Positions 41,604 to 50,155 of a stretch of 64,000 bases of DNA are shown here, piece after piece. Positions within the stretch are counted from its first letter, which is position 1; each line of letters starts with the position of its first letter. The stretch spans positions 1 through 64,000 of the forward strand of contig CALWRY010000003.1 in NCBI GenBank assembly GCA_944384065.1. Direction: 5' to 3'. The translations under genes and the position numbers were made by a program. The stretch is from an uncultured Enterocloster sp. (GTDB taxonomy: Bacteria; Bacillota; Clostridia; Lachnospirales; Lachnospiraceae). The notes under the pieces were generated by a model, which was not told where the DNA came from, searched no databases, and saw only the letters and a list, made by a program, of their open reading frames with translations.

Positions 41604-41629
41604 GTAACCGTTCAGGCGTGAACCGTTAC
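41604..41629. repeat. 26-bp palindrome made of two MITE-type outer termini
   Basis: GTAACCGTTCA and TGAACCGTTAC (one mismatch between arms) face each other around GGCG. It follows directly after the DUF1292 stop codon. It resembles a full element whose interior was deleted. Confidence 0.6.
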
Positions 41630-41908
41630 CTATTTTTCAAGGTTCACATCCGCATCGTCCAGCAGCTTTTCGAATACTCCAAAAAGGCCGTCAAGCTCCG
41701 CTTCATCCTCCACGAACTCGTACACGGCCTCCGGATCCTGCTGCCCTGACACATCCTTCAGGATATAACACTCTCCGTCCTCTCCCTCCGGCGCGTCCGT
41801 CACAAGCAGATAGTTCCCTCCGCTTATCTTTGTCTCTTCAAGGACATAAAACTCCACAGTCTCTCCTGTGTCCGTCCTCATAGTTATCACTGTCTCCACG
41901 TTTTCCAT
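41630..41908 (-). CDS. yrzB: DUF1292 (YrzB-like) protein
   Basis: 92-aa acidic protein with the DUF1292 core (YVLEETKISGGNYLLVTDAP, ECYILKDVSG, YEFVEDEAELDGLFGVFEKL). Function is not established. In many Firmicutes it sits between ruvX/yqgF and downstream genes, as here (5-bp gap from ruvX), so the call rests on both sequence and order. Confidence 0.9.
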   Translation of the reverse strand: MENVETVITMRTDTGETVEFYVLEETKISGGNYLLVTDAPEGEDGECYILKDVSGQQDPEAVYEFVEDEAELDGLFGVFEKLLDDADVNLEK

Positions 41909-41913
41909 CTTTC

Positions 41914-42345
41914 CTACCGTTCCTCTTGGGAAAGACTGTCCAGATACCCCTGGAGAATGAGGGCCGCCGCGATCTGATCCACGGACTCCTTCCGGTGCTC
42001 CCTGCGCACCCCCTGCTCTATCAGGACGCGCTCAGCGGCCACGGTAGTCAGGCGCTCATCCCACAAAACCACAGGCAGGCCCAGTCTGCGCTCCAGGGCC
42101 TCCTTAAAGGCCTCTGTCTTCACAGCCCGCTCTCCCCGCGTATTGTTCATATTTTTAGGATACCCAAGAACAATCCTTTCAATCTTGTATTCCTCAGCCA
42201 ATGCCTCGATCCGGGCCAGCGTGCGCCGCAGCTTATCCTCCCGCTCCCGCGCAATGGTCTCCACTGTCTGGGCCGTAATACCTAAAGGATCGCTGACCGA
42301 AACCCCAACTGTCTTAGAGCCGTAATCCAGGCCCAAAATTCTCAT
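41914..42345 (-). CDS. ruvX: Putative pre-16S rRNA nuclease / Holliday junction resolvase RuvX (YqgF)
   Basis: 143-aa RNase H-fold nuclease. Key acidic residues lie in [20 protein letters not shown] (Asp7), [16 protein letters not shown] and [15 protein letters not shown], with a C-terminal aspartate in [16 protein letters not shown]. YqgF completes 16S rRNA 5' processing; the resolvase name is historical. The start at MRILGL is supported by homology and by GGAGAGA upstream, although the reading frame stays open for 55 more codons. Upstream by 188 bp is ireB. Confidence 0.95.
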   Translation of the reverse strand: MRILGLDYGSKTVGVSVSDPLGITAQTVETIAREREDKLRRTLARIEALAEEYKIERIVLGYPKNMNNTRGERAVKTEAFKEALERRLGLPVVLWDERLTTVAAERVLIEQGVRREHRKESVDQIAAALILQGYLDSLSQEER

Positions 42346-42533
42346 CACAAATTCTCTCCGTTCCCCATCTGTCCTCCAGCGGCGCCTGGAGCGTGTTTGA
42401 AAATCGCTCTGGGACGCCGCAGAGAATTTTTCCGTAAAATGCCCATAACAAAACCAGCGCCGCACTGCGCTAAAAACGCACACCACGGCACCGGCGGGCC
42501 TTCTTCCCATCCCTGCATCCGCAGGCTGTCCCC

Positions 42534-42815
42534 TTACGCTCTGTCGGACGGCCTGTCCTTTAAACGTGCCTCAATGTAGACTGCCAGAAGCTCCTCCAAG
42601 AGCTCGTCCCTCTCCACCTTCATAATCAGGCTTCTGGCCCCTCTGTGGCTCGTGATATAGGTGGGATCGCCGGACATAATATAGCCGACAATCTGATTAA
42701 CCGGATTATATCCCTTCTCCGTCAAGGCAATATACACTTGTTCCAATACATCTGCTGCTTCCATCTTCTTATCCTGAACCGTCTGAAAATACTGTGTATC
42801 CCTTATATTGCCCAT
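42534..42815 (-). CDS. ireB: IreB-family regulatory phosphoprotein (UPF0297)
   Basis: 93-aa small helical protein of the IreB/YrzL family, a substrate of the PASTA kinase IreK in enterococci where it affects cephalosporin resistance. Conserved core: [57 protein letters not shown]. The phosphorylatable Thr near the N-terminus (Thr7) is kept. First gene of the ireB-ruvX-yrzB block that is widely conserved in Firmicutes. Confidence 0.95.
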   Translation of the reverse strand: MGNIRDTQYFQTVQDKKMEAADVLEQVYIALTEKGYNPVNQIVGYIMSGDPTYITSHRGARSLIMKVERDELLEELLAVYIEARLKDRPSDRA

Positions 42816-42851
42816 AGTATCACGTCCTTTAAGTATTCCTTTCTATTCTAC

Positions 42852-42874
42852 ATTATAATTGCCCATTCGGCAAT
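42852..42874 (-). promoter_or_regulatory. Candidate ireB promoter -10 with adjoining inverted repeat
   Basis: Minus-strand TATAAT (42857-42852) is joined to an inverted repeat ATTGCC/GGCAAT (42858-42874). No good -35 box is seen at normal spacing. The repeat could be an operator covering the -35 region. Confidence 0.38.
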
Positions 42875-42917
42875 AGATTATTTCACAAAAATGCCGGACC
42901 GGCTGCCTCGGCCCCGG

Positions 42918-44306
42918 CTAAACGCAGACTTCCAGTCCGCTTCCGCAGAAAATCGCGTCCCCCCCGGCTCCCAGTGCGAGTGCCCGGACAGGAACTATCT
43001 TTCCGCCAAACCGCGCTCTGGCCTCAGCCTCCGACAGCCCTTCCGCCTCCAGGTCCAGGGCGGCCTTTACGTATTCAGGGGTATAGCCCACCATGCAGAG
43101 ACGGCCGTCCGCCTCCTCTGTCTCCTCAAAGAGCACCTTAAGCCGGCGGCCAAGAAAGCGCTTCCGGAATTCCCGTGACATATCATCCCCCAGCTTCAGA
43201 AGAGCTGCACTCCGCTCCGCTTTCACCGGCTCCGGCACCTGCCCTGGCATTGCGGCCGCCCGCGTGCCTGCCCTGCGGGAATATTTAAATATGTGCATTT
43301 CATAAAAATGCACGTCCTCCACGAATTTTTCCGTGGCCCTGAACTCTTCCTCCGTCTCTCCGGGAAAGCCCACAATCACATCCGTGGTGATGGCCGCGTC
43401 GGGAAAATACTCCCGGATAATACCGCACCTGCGGGCATAATCCTCCGTGGTATAGTGCCGGTTCATCCTCTTTAAAACCGAATCACAGCCGCTTTGGAGG
43501 GAGAGATGAAAATGGGGGCAGAACTTAGGAAGCCCCTGCAGCGCGCCCGCGAATTCCCTTGTGATAATCCGCGGCTCCAGGGATCCCAGCCGGATCCGCT
43601 CAAGCCCCGGTATCTCATGGACCCTCTCGATCAGGGAGATAAGCTCTCTGCAGTCCCAGTCCCCGCCCCGGATCGGGCCGCCCTCCATGCGCTCCGTCCC
43701 ATAGGAGCTCAGATGGATGCCTGTGAGAACCGCCTCCTTATACCCCTTTTCTGCTAGGGAGCGAATCTCGTCCTCCACGTCCTGGGGGCTGCGGCTTCGC
43801 ACCCGCCCTCTGGCATAGGGGATAATACAGTAACTGCAAAACTGGTTGCAGCCGTCCTGAACCTTTATAAAGGCCCGGGTGTGCTCTCCCCGGCTCTCCA
43901 GCCGCAGGGGCTCGCAGCTTTTCTCCGCCGCAATGTCCTCCAGGTATGTGCCTGATCCCCCGGCAGTCTTCTGATCCTCCAGTATCTCCCACAAACGGCT
44001 CTTCTGGTTGTTTCCGATGATGATATCCACGCTGGGATCCTTTTCCAGCTCGTCTGCGGCCACCTGGGCATAACAGCCCACTGCCACTACCAGGGCCGAG
44101 GGATTTTTCTTTTTGGCCCGGTGAAGCATCTGCCGGGATTTTCGGTCCGCAATGTTGGTGACGGAGCAGGTATTGACAATATAGACGTCCGCATCCTCGT
44201 CAAAGGGCACAATCTCGTATCCCCGCCCCTTAAGCTGCTGCTCCATAGCCTCCGTCTCGTAGGCGTTTACCTTGCATCCCAGATTGTGGAAGGCCGCTTT
44301 TGGCAT
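42918..44306 (-). CDS. mtaB: tRNA t6A37 methylthiotransferase MtaB
   Basis: 462-aa radical-SAM methylthiotransferase of the MtaB (YqeV) branch, converting t6A37 to ms2t6A37 in tRNA. N-terminal UPF0004 domain cysteines are at NLGCKVNAYETEAM, VNTCSVTNIADRKSRQ and VAVGCYAQVAADEL; the radical-SAM cluster is CNQFCSYCIIPYARGRVRSR. A C-terminal TRAM domain follows near residue 385. LGCKVN at the start distinguishes MtaB from MiaB. Its 5' end lies about 215 bp from the divergent HPr-like gene. Confidence 0.95.
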   Translation of the reverse strand: MPKAAFHNLGCKVNAYETEAMEQQLKGRGYEIVPFDEDADVYIVNTCSVTNIADRKSRQMLHRAKKKNPSALVVAVGCYAQVAADELEKDPSVDIIIGNNQKSRLWEILEDQKTAGGSGTYLEDIAAEKSCEPLRLESRGEHTRAFIKVQDGCNQFCSYCIIPYARGRVRSRSPQDVEDEIRSLAEKGYKEAVLTGIHLSSYGTERMEGGPIRGGDWDCRELISLIERVHEIPGLERIRLGSLEPRIITREFAGALQGLPKFCPHFHLSLQSGCDSVLKRMNRHYTTEDYARRCGIIREYFPDAAITTDVIVGFPGETEEEFRATEKFVEDVHFYEMHIFKYSRRAGTRAAAMPGQVPEPVKAERSAALLKLGDDMSREFRKRFLGRRLKVLFEETEEADGRLCMVGYTPEYVKAALDLEAEGLSEAEARARFGGKIVPVRALALGAGGDAIFCGSGLEVCV

Positions 44307-44337
44307 GTATAAATCCTCCTATTTGCGTTGGTGGCTG

Positions 44338-44386
44338 TCAGGACGGCGCAATTACTGTTTTTGCACATGTTTTCCCGCCGTCCTGA
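44338..44386. repeat. Short inverted repeat resembling the MITE-type termini
   Basis: TCAGGACGGCG (44338-44348) and CGCCGTCCTGA (44376-44386) are exact complements around 27 bp, in the mtaB / HPr-like intergenic region. The core resembles TTCAGACGGCGGG of the larger family but lacks GTAAC. Confidence 0.5.
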
Positions 44387-44416
44387 ACTGCTTCGTTATT
44401 TTCAGCAATCTCACTA

Positions 44417-44445
44417 TTGACTTTTATCTTTCCCGTCTGTACTAT
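44417..44445 (+). promoter_or_regulatory. Promoter of the HPr-like gene
   Basis: TTGACT (44417-44422), 17-bp spacer, TACTAT (44440-44445), 75 bp before the start codon. Confidence 0.7.
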
Positions 44446-44520
44446 TTTAAGTGAATGGTTTGGAACGGGATTTAGGACCGTTCCGGCAATGACTTTACAT
44501 ATTACAAGGAGGGCTTCCCC

Positions 44521-44754
44521 ATGAAAACTGTTCGCATTTCGCTCAACTCCATCGACAAGGTGAAATCCTTTGTTAACGACCTCTCAAAGTTCGATGTGGA
44601 TTTTGACCTGGTATCCGGCCGCTATGTCATCGACGCAAAGTCCATTATGGGCATCTTCAGCCTGGACCTGTCCAAGCCCATTGACTTAAACATCCACGCG
44701 GAAACCGGAGTGGACGAGATTCTCACCACCCTGGCTCCCTACATTATCGAGTAA
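44521..44754 (+). CDS. HPr-like protein lacking the phosphocarrier histidine
   Basis: 77-aa protein with an HPr fold pattern. The region around the regulatory serine is conserved (VIDAKSIMGIFSLDL, Ser41, equivalent to Ser46 of HPr/Crh), but the N-terminal part (RISLNSIDKVKSF) has no histidine where HPr carries His15. It therefore cannot carry PEP-derived phosphate and, like Bacillus Crh, may act only through serine phosphorylation by HPr kinase, or have another role. AAGGAGG lies before the ATG. It is the only plus-strand gene in a 30-kb minus-strand run and ends 5 bp from the convergent thiI. Confidence 0.85.
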   Translation: MKTVRISLNSIDKVKSFVNDLSKFDVDFDLVSGRYVIDAKSIMGIFSLDLSKPIDLNIHAETGVDEILTTLAPYIIE

Positions 44755-44759
44755 TTCCC

Positions 44760-45944
44760 TCAGCCCTGGCAGCGGATCACCTCGTCCGTATCCAGGGCTG
44801 TTTTCACAAGCTCGTCAATCTTTTCTGAAAGTCTTCTCTCCGAGCTTGCAATCCCCTTGATGTTCGGCCTGGTGACCGGGTGCTTTGCCACAAAGATGGT
44901 GCAGCAGTCCTCAAAGGGCTGAATGGATGTCTCATAGGTCCCGATTTTTTCCGACAGATCCACAATCTCCTGCTTGTCAAAACCGATAACCGGGCGGAAT
45001 ACCGGCATGGTGCAGACCGCGTTGGTGGCCGCCAGGGACTGGAGCGTCTGGGACGCCACCTGGCCGATGCTCTCACCGGTGATAAGCCCCAGGGATCCGG
45101 TGCGCTCCGCAATGGCCTGGGCAATGCGCATCATATAGCGGCGCATGATAATGGTCAGCTCCTCGTGGGGGCATTTCTCATAGATATAGAGCTGGATGTC
45201 CGTGAAATTGATCACGTGGAGATCCATGGGCCCTGCGTACCGGGCCACCAGGTTTGCCAGATCCACCACCTTCTGCTTGGCCCTGTCGCTGGTGTAGGGC
45301 GGCGCATGGAAATAGACTGCGTCGATCTTCACGCCCCGCTTGGCGATCATGTAGCCTGCCACCGGGCTGTCGATGCCTCCGGAGAGAAGCAGGGTTGCCT
45401 TTCCGTTGGTTCCCACCGGCATTCCGCCGGGCCCGGGGATCACCACGGAGAACAGATTGACCTTCTGGCGCACCTCCACCCGCAGCCGCACCTGGGGGGT
45501 GTGCACATCCACCTTCATCTGAGGGAAGGCCTCCAGAATCGCCTCGCCCAGATCCCGGTTCATCTGCTCGGATCCCACAGGGTAATTTTTGTCCACCCTG
45601 CGGGCGTCCACCTTAAAGGTCAGGTTCTTGTCCGGATAGACCTGATCCATATAGGCGATGACCTGCTTTTTTATATTTTCAAAATCCCTGTCTTCCACCT
45701 GGACCATGGGGCAGATGTCCGCGATGCCGAACACCCGCTTTAAGGCCTCCACCACGTCCTCGTACTCATAATATCCCTCGGCGTTCACATAGATGCGCCC
45801 CGCCTCCTTGGTCACCTCAAACCGGCCCTCCACATCCTTAAGGGCATAGCGGATCTGCTTCATCAGGGCATCCTCAAACATGTAGCGGTTCTTGCCCTTG
45901 GTGCCAATCTCCGCGTATTTTATTAAAAATGCGTGGTACTGCAT
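44760..45944 (-). CDS. thiI: tRNA 4-thiouridine synthetase ThiI
   Basis: 394-aa ThiI, which adenylates and thiolates tRNA U8 and can serve thiamine synthesis. N-terminal ferredoxin-like/THUMP domain (IKYAEIGTKGKNRYMFE), PP-loop ATP site (LLSGGIDSPVAGYMIAKRG) and a conserved EDCCTIFVAKHP near the end. The length lacks a C-terminal rhodanese domain, so sulfur must come directly from the cysteine desulfurase encoded just upstream (60-bp gap), as in Bacillus. The stop codon is 5 bp from the convergent HPr-like gene, with no clear terminator between them. Confidence 0.97.
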   Translation of the reverse strand: MQYHAFLIKYAEIGTKGKNRYMFEDALMKQIRYALKDVEGRFEVTKEAGRIYVNAEGYYEYEDVVEALKRVFGIADICPMVQVEDRDFENIKKQVIAYMDQVYPDKNLTFKVDARRVDKNYPVGSEQMNRDLGEAILEAFPQMKVDVHTPQVRLRVEVRQKVNLFSVVIPGPGGMPVGTNGKATLLLSGGIDSPVAGYMIAKRGVKIDAVYFHAPPYTSDRAKQKVVDLANLVARYAGPMDLHVINFTDIQLYIYEKCPHEELTIIMRRYMMRIAQAIAERTGSLGLITGESIGQVASQTLQSLAATNAVCTMPVFRPVIGFDKQEIVDLSEKIGTYETSIQPFEDCCTIFVAKHPVTRPNIKGIASSERRLSEKIDELVKTALDTDEVIRCQG

Positions 45945-46003
45945 ACGTTCCTCTCTTTCTTTTCAAACCTGTATGGCAATGGTTCCGGGCGGGAATGGCC
46001 GCC

Positions 46004-47158
46004 TCATCCCCGGGTGTAGCGCCTGAGAACCGGGAGAAGCTCTCCCAGGACCTGAATACAGTAGTCAATCTCCTCCCGGGTGTTGAACATGCCGAAGCTG
46101 AACCGCAGGGTGGAGTCCAAAAGCTCCTTTTTCACCCCGATGGCCCGCAGGGTCCCGCTGATAGCCGGATGGTTGGAGGAGCAGGCGGATCCAGAGGACA
46201 CATAAATGCCCTTATCCTCCAGGGCGTGGAGCAAAACCTCGCTTCTCACGCCAAAGAAGCTTGCGCTCACAATCTGGGGCGCTCCCCCATCCCCCTTTGC
46301 GCTGTTTACCGTGACTCCCTCCAGGCCCAAAAGGCCGTCGATGAGATAGTCCTTAAGTCCTGTGATGTAGGCAATCTTGGAGTCAAAGTCCCGGTAAGCC
46401 TCCCGGGCCGCCACGCCCAGCCCTGCGATGCCTGGAACATTCTCCGTTCCGGAGCGCATCCCCCGCTGCTGGCCGCCGCCCAGGAGAATCGGCTTTATCT
46501 TCACCTTCTCGTCAATATAGAGGAAGCCGATGCCCTTGGGCCCGTGGATTTTGTGGGCGCTGACGCTCAGAAGGTCGATCCCCTGGGTCTTGGGACGAAT
46601 GCGGAATTTGCCGTAGCCCTGGATGGCATCCACGTGGAAGACAGCTCCGGGGACCGTGCTGTGAACCAGGGCGGCGATTTCCTCCACCGGCTCCACCGCG
46701 CCGATCTCATTGTTTACATACATCACAGAAACCAGGATGGTGTCCGGGCGGAGCGACTGCTTTAACTCTTCCAGGGAAATGTGTCCCTGGCCGTCCACAT
46801 GCAGGTAGGTCACCTCAAAGCCCTGCTGCTCTAAGAAGGCCATGGGATTGTAAACCGAGGCATGCTCGATCCGGGTGGTGATAATGTGCTTTCCCGCGCG
46901 GGCATTGGCCATGGCTGTCCCGATGAGGGCCATGTTGTTGGACTCCGTGCCGCCGGAGGTAAAGAGAATTTCCTTCTCCTTCACCTTCAGGGTCTTCGCC
47001 ACTTCCTCCGCAGCCCGGCGCACATACTGCTCTGCTTCCATGCCCTTTCTGTGCTTGGCGGAAGGATTCCCGTAATCCTCCGTCATCACCTTTACCACTA
47101 TATCCTTCACCTCATCCAGCACCCGGGTGGTAGCTGAATTGTCAAAATACGCTTCCAT
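46004..47158 (-). CDS. Cysteine desulfurase (NifS/IscS family)
   Basis: 384-aa PLP enzyme removing sulfur from cysteine as an enzyme persulfide. Features: MEAYFDNSATTRVLDEV, TSGGTESNNMALIG, PLP lysine in SVSAHKIHGPKGIGFLY (about residue 205) and the catalytic cysteine in YVSSGSACSSNHPAIS (about 328). It directly precedes thiI and so resembles the dedicated ThiI partner NifZ of Bacillus; general Fe-S use is possible. Part of the prmA-rsmE-desulfurase-thiI run. Confidence 0.96.
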   Translation of the reverse strand: MEAYFDNSATTRVLDEVKDIVVKVMTEDYGNPSAKHRKGMEAEQYVRRAAEEVAKTLKVKEKEILFTSGGTESNNMALIGTAMANARAGKHIITTRIEHASVYNPMAFLEQQGFEVTYLHVDGQGHISLEELKQSLRPDTILVSVMYVNNEIGAVEPVEEIAALVHSTVPGAVFHVDAIQGYGKFRIRPKTQGIDLLSVSAHKIHGPKGIGFLYIDEKVKIKPILLGGGQQRGMRSGTENVPGIAGLGVAAREAYRDFDSKIAYITGLKDYLIDGLLGLEGVTVNSAKGDGGAPQIVSASFFGVRSEVLLHALEDKGIYVSSGSACSSNHPAISGTLRAIGVKKELLDSTLRFSFGMFNTREEIDYCIQVLGELLPVLRRYTRG

Positions 47159-47172
47159 CGCTCATTTTCCTC

Positions 47173-47958
47173 CTAAAACGCTCCCTCGAGCTTCATCATA
47201 ATCAGGGACAGCACTGCAAGCCCCGCTGTCTCCGTCCGCAGGATCCGCCTTCCCAGGCTCACAGACCGGATCCCCTGGGAAATGGCCCGGCGGATTTCCT
47301 CCGGGTCAAAGCCTCCCTCCGGGCCGATAAATACCCCGATATCCCCGCCAGCCTCCTGCAAATTCATAGGGCCCGGGCGCCCTCCTGCGCCTATGGCCGC
47401 CAGCGCCTCCCGCATGGACTCCATCCCCTGCTCTTCCTCATAGGGGATGAGGCAGAGGCCAAATTGCCGCTCCCTCACAAAGGCAAAAGCCTCCTCCAGG
47501 GACATGAGGGGAAGCACCCGGGGGATGCAGCTTCTCTTTGACTGCTCCGCCGCGCTCCTGGCGATGGCCTGCCAGCGCCTGACCTTGGCCTCCCCCTTCT
47601 TTTCATCCAGCTTTACCACCGCGTTTTTGGTGGCTGTGGGGACCACGCCGAAGGCTCCCAGCTCCACCGCCTTCTGGACAATCAGATCCATCTTGTCGGA
47701 TTTGGGAAGGCCCTGAAACAGCCAGATCCGGGCGGGGAGCTCTCCGCCGGCCTGCCTTTCCTCCAATATGCGGACCCGCGCATACGCTTTTTCAAGCTCT
47801 TCCACCCGGCAGAGATAGTCCCGCCCTTTTCCGTCGCTCACAAGCAGGCTTTCCCCGGGCCGCATGCGAAGAACCTTCCCCATGTGCGCCGCGTCGGCCC
47901 CCTCAATCCGTATCCATCCGTCCTCCACGCAGGAGGGATCCGCAAAAAAATGATGCAT
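47173..47958 (-). CDS. rsmE: 16S rRNA m3U1498 methyltransferase RsmE
   Basis: 261-aa SPOUT methyltransferase modifying U1498 of 16S rRNA. N-terminal PUA-like domain (MHHFFADPSC, LRMRPGESLLVSDGKG), then the SPOUT fold with KSDKMDLIVQKAVELGAFGV, SKRSCIPRVLPL (RNA/SAM pocket), FIGPEGGFDPEEI and VSLGRRILRTETAGL forming the SAM knot. It lies between prmA and the desulfurase gene with short gaps. Confidence 0.96.
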   Translation of the reverse strand: MHHFFADPSCVEDGWIRIEGADAAHMGKVLRMRPGESLLVSDGKGRDYLCRVEELEKAYARVRILEERQAGGELPARIWLFQGLPKSDKMDLIVQKAVELGAFGVVPTATKNAVVKLDEKKGEAKVRRWQAIARSAAEQSKRSCIPRVLPLMSLEEAFAFVRERQFGLCLIPYEEEQGMESMREALAAIGAGGRPGPMNLQEAGGDIGVFIGPEGGFDPEEIRRAISQGIRSVSLGRRILRTETAGLAVLSLIMMKLEGAF

Positions 47959-47988
47959 GAAGCTTCCAAACCTCCCGTCTTGTGCCGG

Positions 47989-48945
47989 CTAACGCTTTCT
48001 CGCGGTTATGGAGACCCACTCTCCCTGATAGGTAATCTCCTCCACCTCAAAGGCGCTGTTTGCGGCGAAGGCCGCCTTCACCGCCTCCTCCTTCATGTTG
48101 ATAATGCCGGAGGTGATAAAATACCCGCCCTTTTTCAGATGCGCCGGGATCACGTCAACCAGGGGGATAATCACATCCGCCAGGATATTGGCGGTCACAA
48201 GATCATAGGCCTCATACCCGGCCCAGTCCTGGATCCGCTTGTCATCGATGATATTTCCCTGAATCACCTCAAACTGCTCCGAGGAGATCTGATTGGAGGC
48301 CAGGTTCTCTCCCACCGCGGTGATGGCGTTCTCGTCCAAGTCAGTGCCCCGCACATGTCCGGCCCCCAGCTTTAGGGCCGCAATGCCCAGGATGCCGCTT
48401 CCCGTGCCCACGTCCAGCACCTGATCCCCCTTCTTCACCCGCTTTTCCAGCTGGCGGATGCACAGCTGGGTAGTCTCATGCATGCCGGTGCCGAAGGCTG
48501 TGCCGGGATCGATCTGGATGAGCAGCTTGTCCTTGTGCTCCGGAGGGATCTCCTCCCAGGTGGGCTTGATCAGGATATGATCCACGGTAAAGGGCTTAAA
48601 ATACTGCTTCCAGTTGTTGATCCAGTCCTTGTCCTCGGTCTCCGAGGCCGTCAGGGTCCGGGCGCCCAGATCCGTGTAGGCGGACAGCTCGTCCAGGCCG
48701 GCTTCCACATTTTTCAGAATCTGCTCCACATCCTCCTCCGGATCCAGATAGAAGCTCACCTTGGCTACCCCCTCGTCCGGCGGAAGCTCTGGGAGGATGT
48801 CGATGAACATCCCCTTTGTCTCCTTCTCCGTCAGGGGGACATTGTCCTCGATCTCGATCCCCTCAACGCCCAAATCGTCCAGCATGCTGCTGATCAGATC
48901 CACCGCCTCCGTGGTGGTGGTCAGGGTAAATTTTTTCCATTTCAT
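47989..48945 (-). CDS. prmA: Ribosomal protein L11 methyltransferase PrmA
   Basis: 318-aa SAM-dependent methyltransferase that trimethylates ribosomal protein L11. The N-terminal ferredoxin-like substrate-recognition domain starts MKWKKFTLTTTTEAVDLISS; the catalytic part has DPGTAFGTGMHETTQLCIRQ, VLDVGTGSGILGIAALKLGA and the NPxY-equivalent VTANILADVIIPLV. First gene of the prmA-rsmE-desulfurase-thiI operon; a large hairpin lies upstream. Confidence 0.96.
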   Translation of the reverse strand: MKWKKFTLTTTTEAVDLISSMLDDLGVEGIEIEDNVPLTEKETKGMFIDILPELPPDEGVAKVSFYLDPEEDVEQILKNVEAGLDELSAYTDLGARTLTASETEDKDWINNWKQYFKPFTVDHILIKPTWEEIPPEHKDKLLIQIDPGTAFGTGMHETTQLCIRQLEKRVKKGDQVLDVGTGSGILGIAALKLGAGHVRGTDLDENAITAVGENLASNQISSEQFEVIQGNIIDDKRIQDWAGYEAYDLVTANILADVIIPLVDVIPAHLKKGGYFITSGIINMKEEAVKAAFAANSAFEVEEITYQGEWVSITARKR

Positions 48946-48964
48946 ACACTCACACTCCTTGCAC

Positions 48965-49031
48965 GCGGCTGTCAGCGAACCGGCCTTTCGGCCGCCGTCC
49001 GGACGGCGGCGCCCTTTGGCCTGTCAGCCGC
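48965..49031. terminator. Large GC-rich nested hairpin between TSUP and prmA
   Basis: An outer pair GCGGCTG / CAGCCGC encloses a GGCC pair and an 18-bp palindrome CCGCCGTCCGGACGGCGG. It starts right after the TSUP stop and probably ends that transcript, although no T-run is visible, so an mRNA-end-protecting role is also possible. Confidence 0.5.
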
Positions 49032-49781
49032 TTACGTTCCGCTGATTACCTTGACAAACAGCAGGGCCAGCACCACAAGCACCACTGGCCGCACAATCTT
49101 TCTCCCGTCCTGGACCACCAGCCCTGCTCCCAGATAATGGCCCGCAATGCAGCAGACTCCCGCCGCAAAGCCCAGGGCGCAGTCCACATTTCCCGTAAAG
49201 AGGAAGGTGATGAGGGCCGCCACATTGGAGGAGAGGTTGATGACCTTGGTCATGGCGGAGGACACGCGGATGTCCAGGCGGGCCGCCCCGGTGAGAACTA
49301 ATATAAGGAAGGTCCCGGTTCCCGGCCCGTAAAATCCGTCATAGCCGCCGAACACAAAGGCTGCAGCCAGCACCACCGCGCGAAGCTGTCCCGCAGAAAG
49401 CGGCTCCCGCTCCTCCTTTTCCTGCTTCCGGCGCAGCACGTAGAAGGCAGTGATCGGGAGAATCACGACCATCAGGTTGCGGATCACCATATCCGGCACC
49501 AAGAGCGCCAGATGGGATCCCAGGGCGGAACCCGCCAGGGCCGCCAGCGCTGCTCCCAGAGCCAGCTTAAGCTTTCCTTTTAAATATCCGTGCTTTGCCA
49601 GCCGCAGGGTGGAAACCACAGTTCCCATGGCGGAGCCAAGCTTATTCGTGCCCAGAGCCGCATGGGGCGGCACCCCTGCAATCATGTAGGCGGGCAGGGA
49701 AATCAGCCCTCCGCCTCCCGCGATGGAGTCCACCAGCCCGGCCAGAAATACCAGCGGGCACACGATTATATACTGTATCAT
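49032..49781 (-). CDS. TSUP family (TauE/SafE) membrane transporter
   Basis: 249-aa membrane protein with about seven or eight helices, of the TSUP family of putative sulfite, sulfoacetate or organosulfonate exporters. Family signs: GLVDSIAGGGGLISLPAYMI near the N-terminus and GGYDGFYGPGTGTFLILVLT in the second half, the two internal repeats. The start MIQYII has GGGGATA upstream. It is a single gene with its own promoter. A sulfur role would fit the sulfatase and cystine modules elsewhere, but substrate is not predictable. Confidence 0.9.
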   Translation of the reverse strand: MIQYIIVCPLVFLAGLVDSIAGGGGLISLPAYMIAGVPPHAALGTNKLGSAMGTVVSTLRLAKHGYLKGKLKLALGAALAALAGSALGSHLALLVPDMVIRNLMVVILPITAFYVLRRKQEKEEREPLSAGQLRAVVLAAAFVFGGYDGFYGPGTGTFLILVLTGAARLDIRVSSAMTKVINLSSNVAALITFLFTGNVDCALGFAAGVCCIAGHYLGAGLVVQDGRKIVRPVVLVVLALLFVKVISGT

Positions 49782-49816
49782 TATTGTATCCCCTTTTTTT
49801 CCGTAAAACAATCCCT

Positions 49817-49846
49817 ATCTTACCACACCGGCACATCCGTTGACAA
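49817..49846 (-). promoter_or_regulatory. Promoter of the TSUP gene
   Basis: Minus-strand TTGTCA (49846-49841), 18-bp spacer, TAAGAT (49822-49817) with TGG before it (extended -10). Confidence 0.6.
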
Positions 49847-50070
49847 GAGCGCTGGCAATAAGTAACAGAAATTTTTTGCAATAAAAAAGCAGCGCCGGGC
49901 ATTAACCTTATGAACGGATAAATAAAGCCTCAGAGAGCCAGGCCGGACGCCCATTTGCCTTTATTACTATTGCAATTAAAAATGGCGATTCCTCATTTGC
50001 ATTACACTCCATCACACAGGGCCGGCGGCCAGGCGTTCCGGGGCGATAAGCAGAGACACAAAAGACAAAG

Positions 50071-50117
50071 AAATCCCGGGCCGGTTGGGAATGCAATCCC
50101 AGCCGCCCGGGATTTTT
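50071..50117. terminator. Terminator hairpin 1 downstream of the CBS gene
   Basis: AAATCCCGGG and CCCGGGATTT form the base of a long hairpin whose inner arms TGGGA/TCCCA close a 6-nt loop. T-rich runs follow on both strands (TTTTT on plus, TTTCTTTG on minus), so it may work both ways. Confidence 0.7.
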
Positions 50118-50125
50118 GGCAAAGT

Positions 50126-50155
50126 GAAATGGCCGGTTGGGGAACCGGCCATTTC
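50126..50155. terminator. Hairpin 2 downstream of the CBS gene
   Basis: Perfect 13-bp arms GAAATGGCCGGTT and AACCGGCCATTTC around GGGG. For minus-strand transcripts from the CBS gene it is the first of two hairpins in tandem and shares the GGCCGG core of hairpin 1. Confidence 0.6.

Noticed and set aside
49908..50096. 62-codon minus-strand open frame between TSUP and CBS genes
   Set aside because: It runs through the first terminator hairpin and has no ribosome site or family resemblance; only the inner 34 codons could be a peptide, without support.
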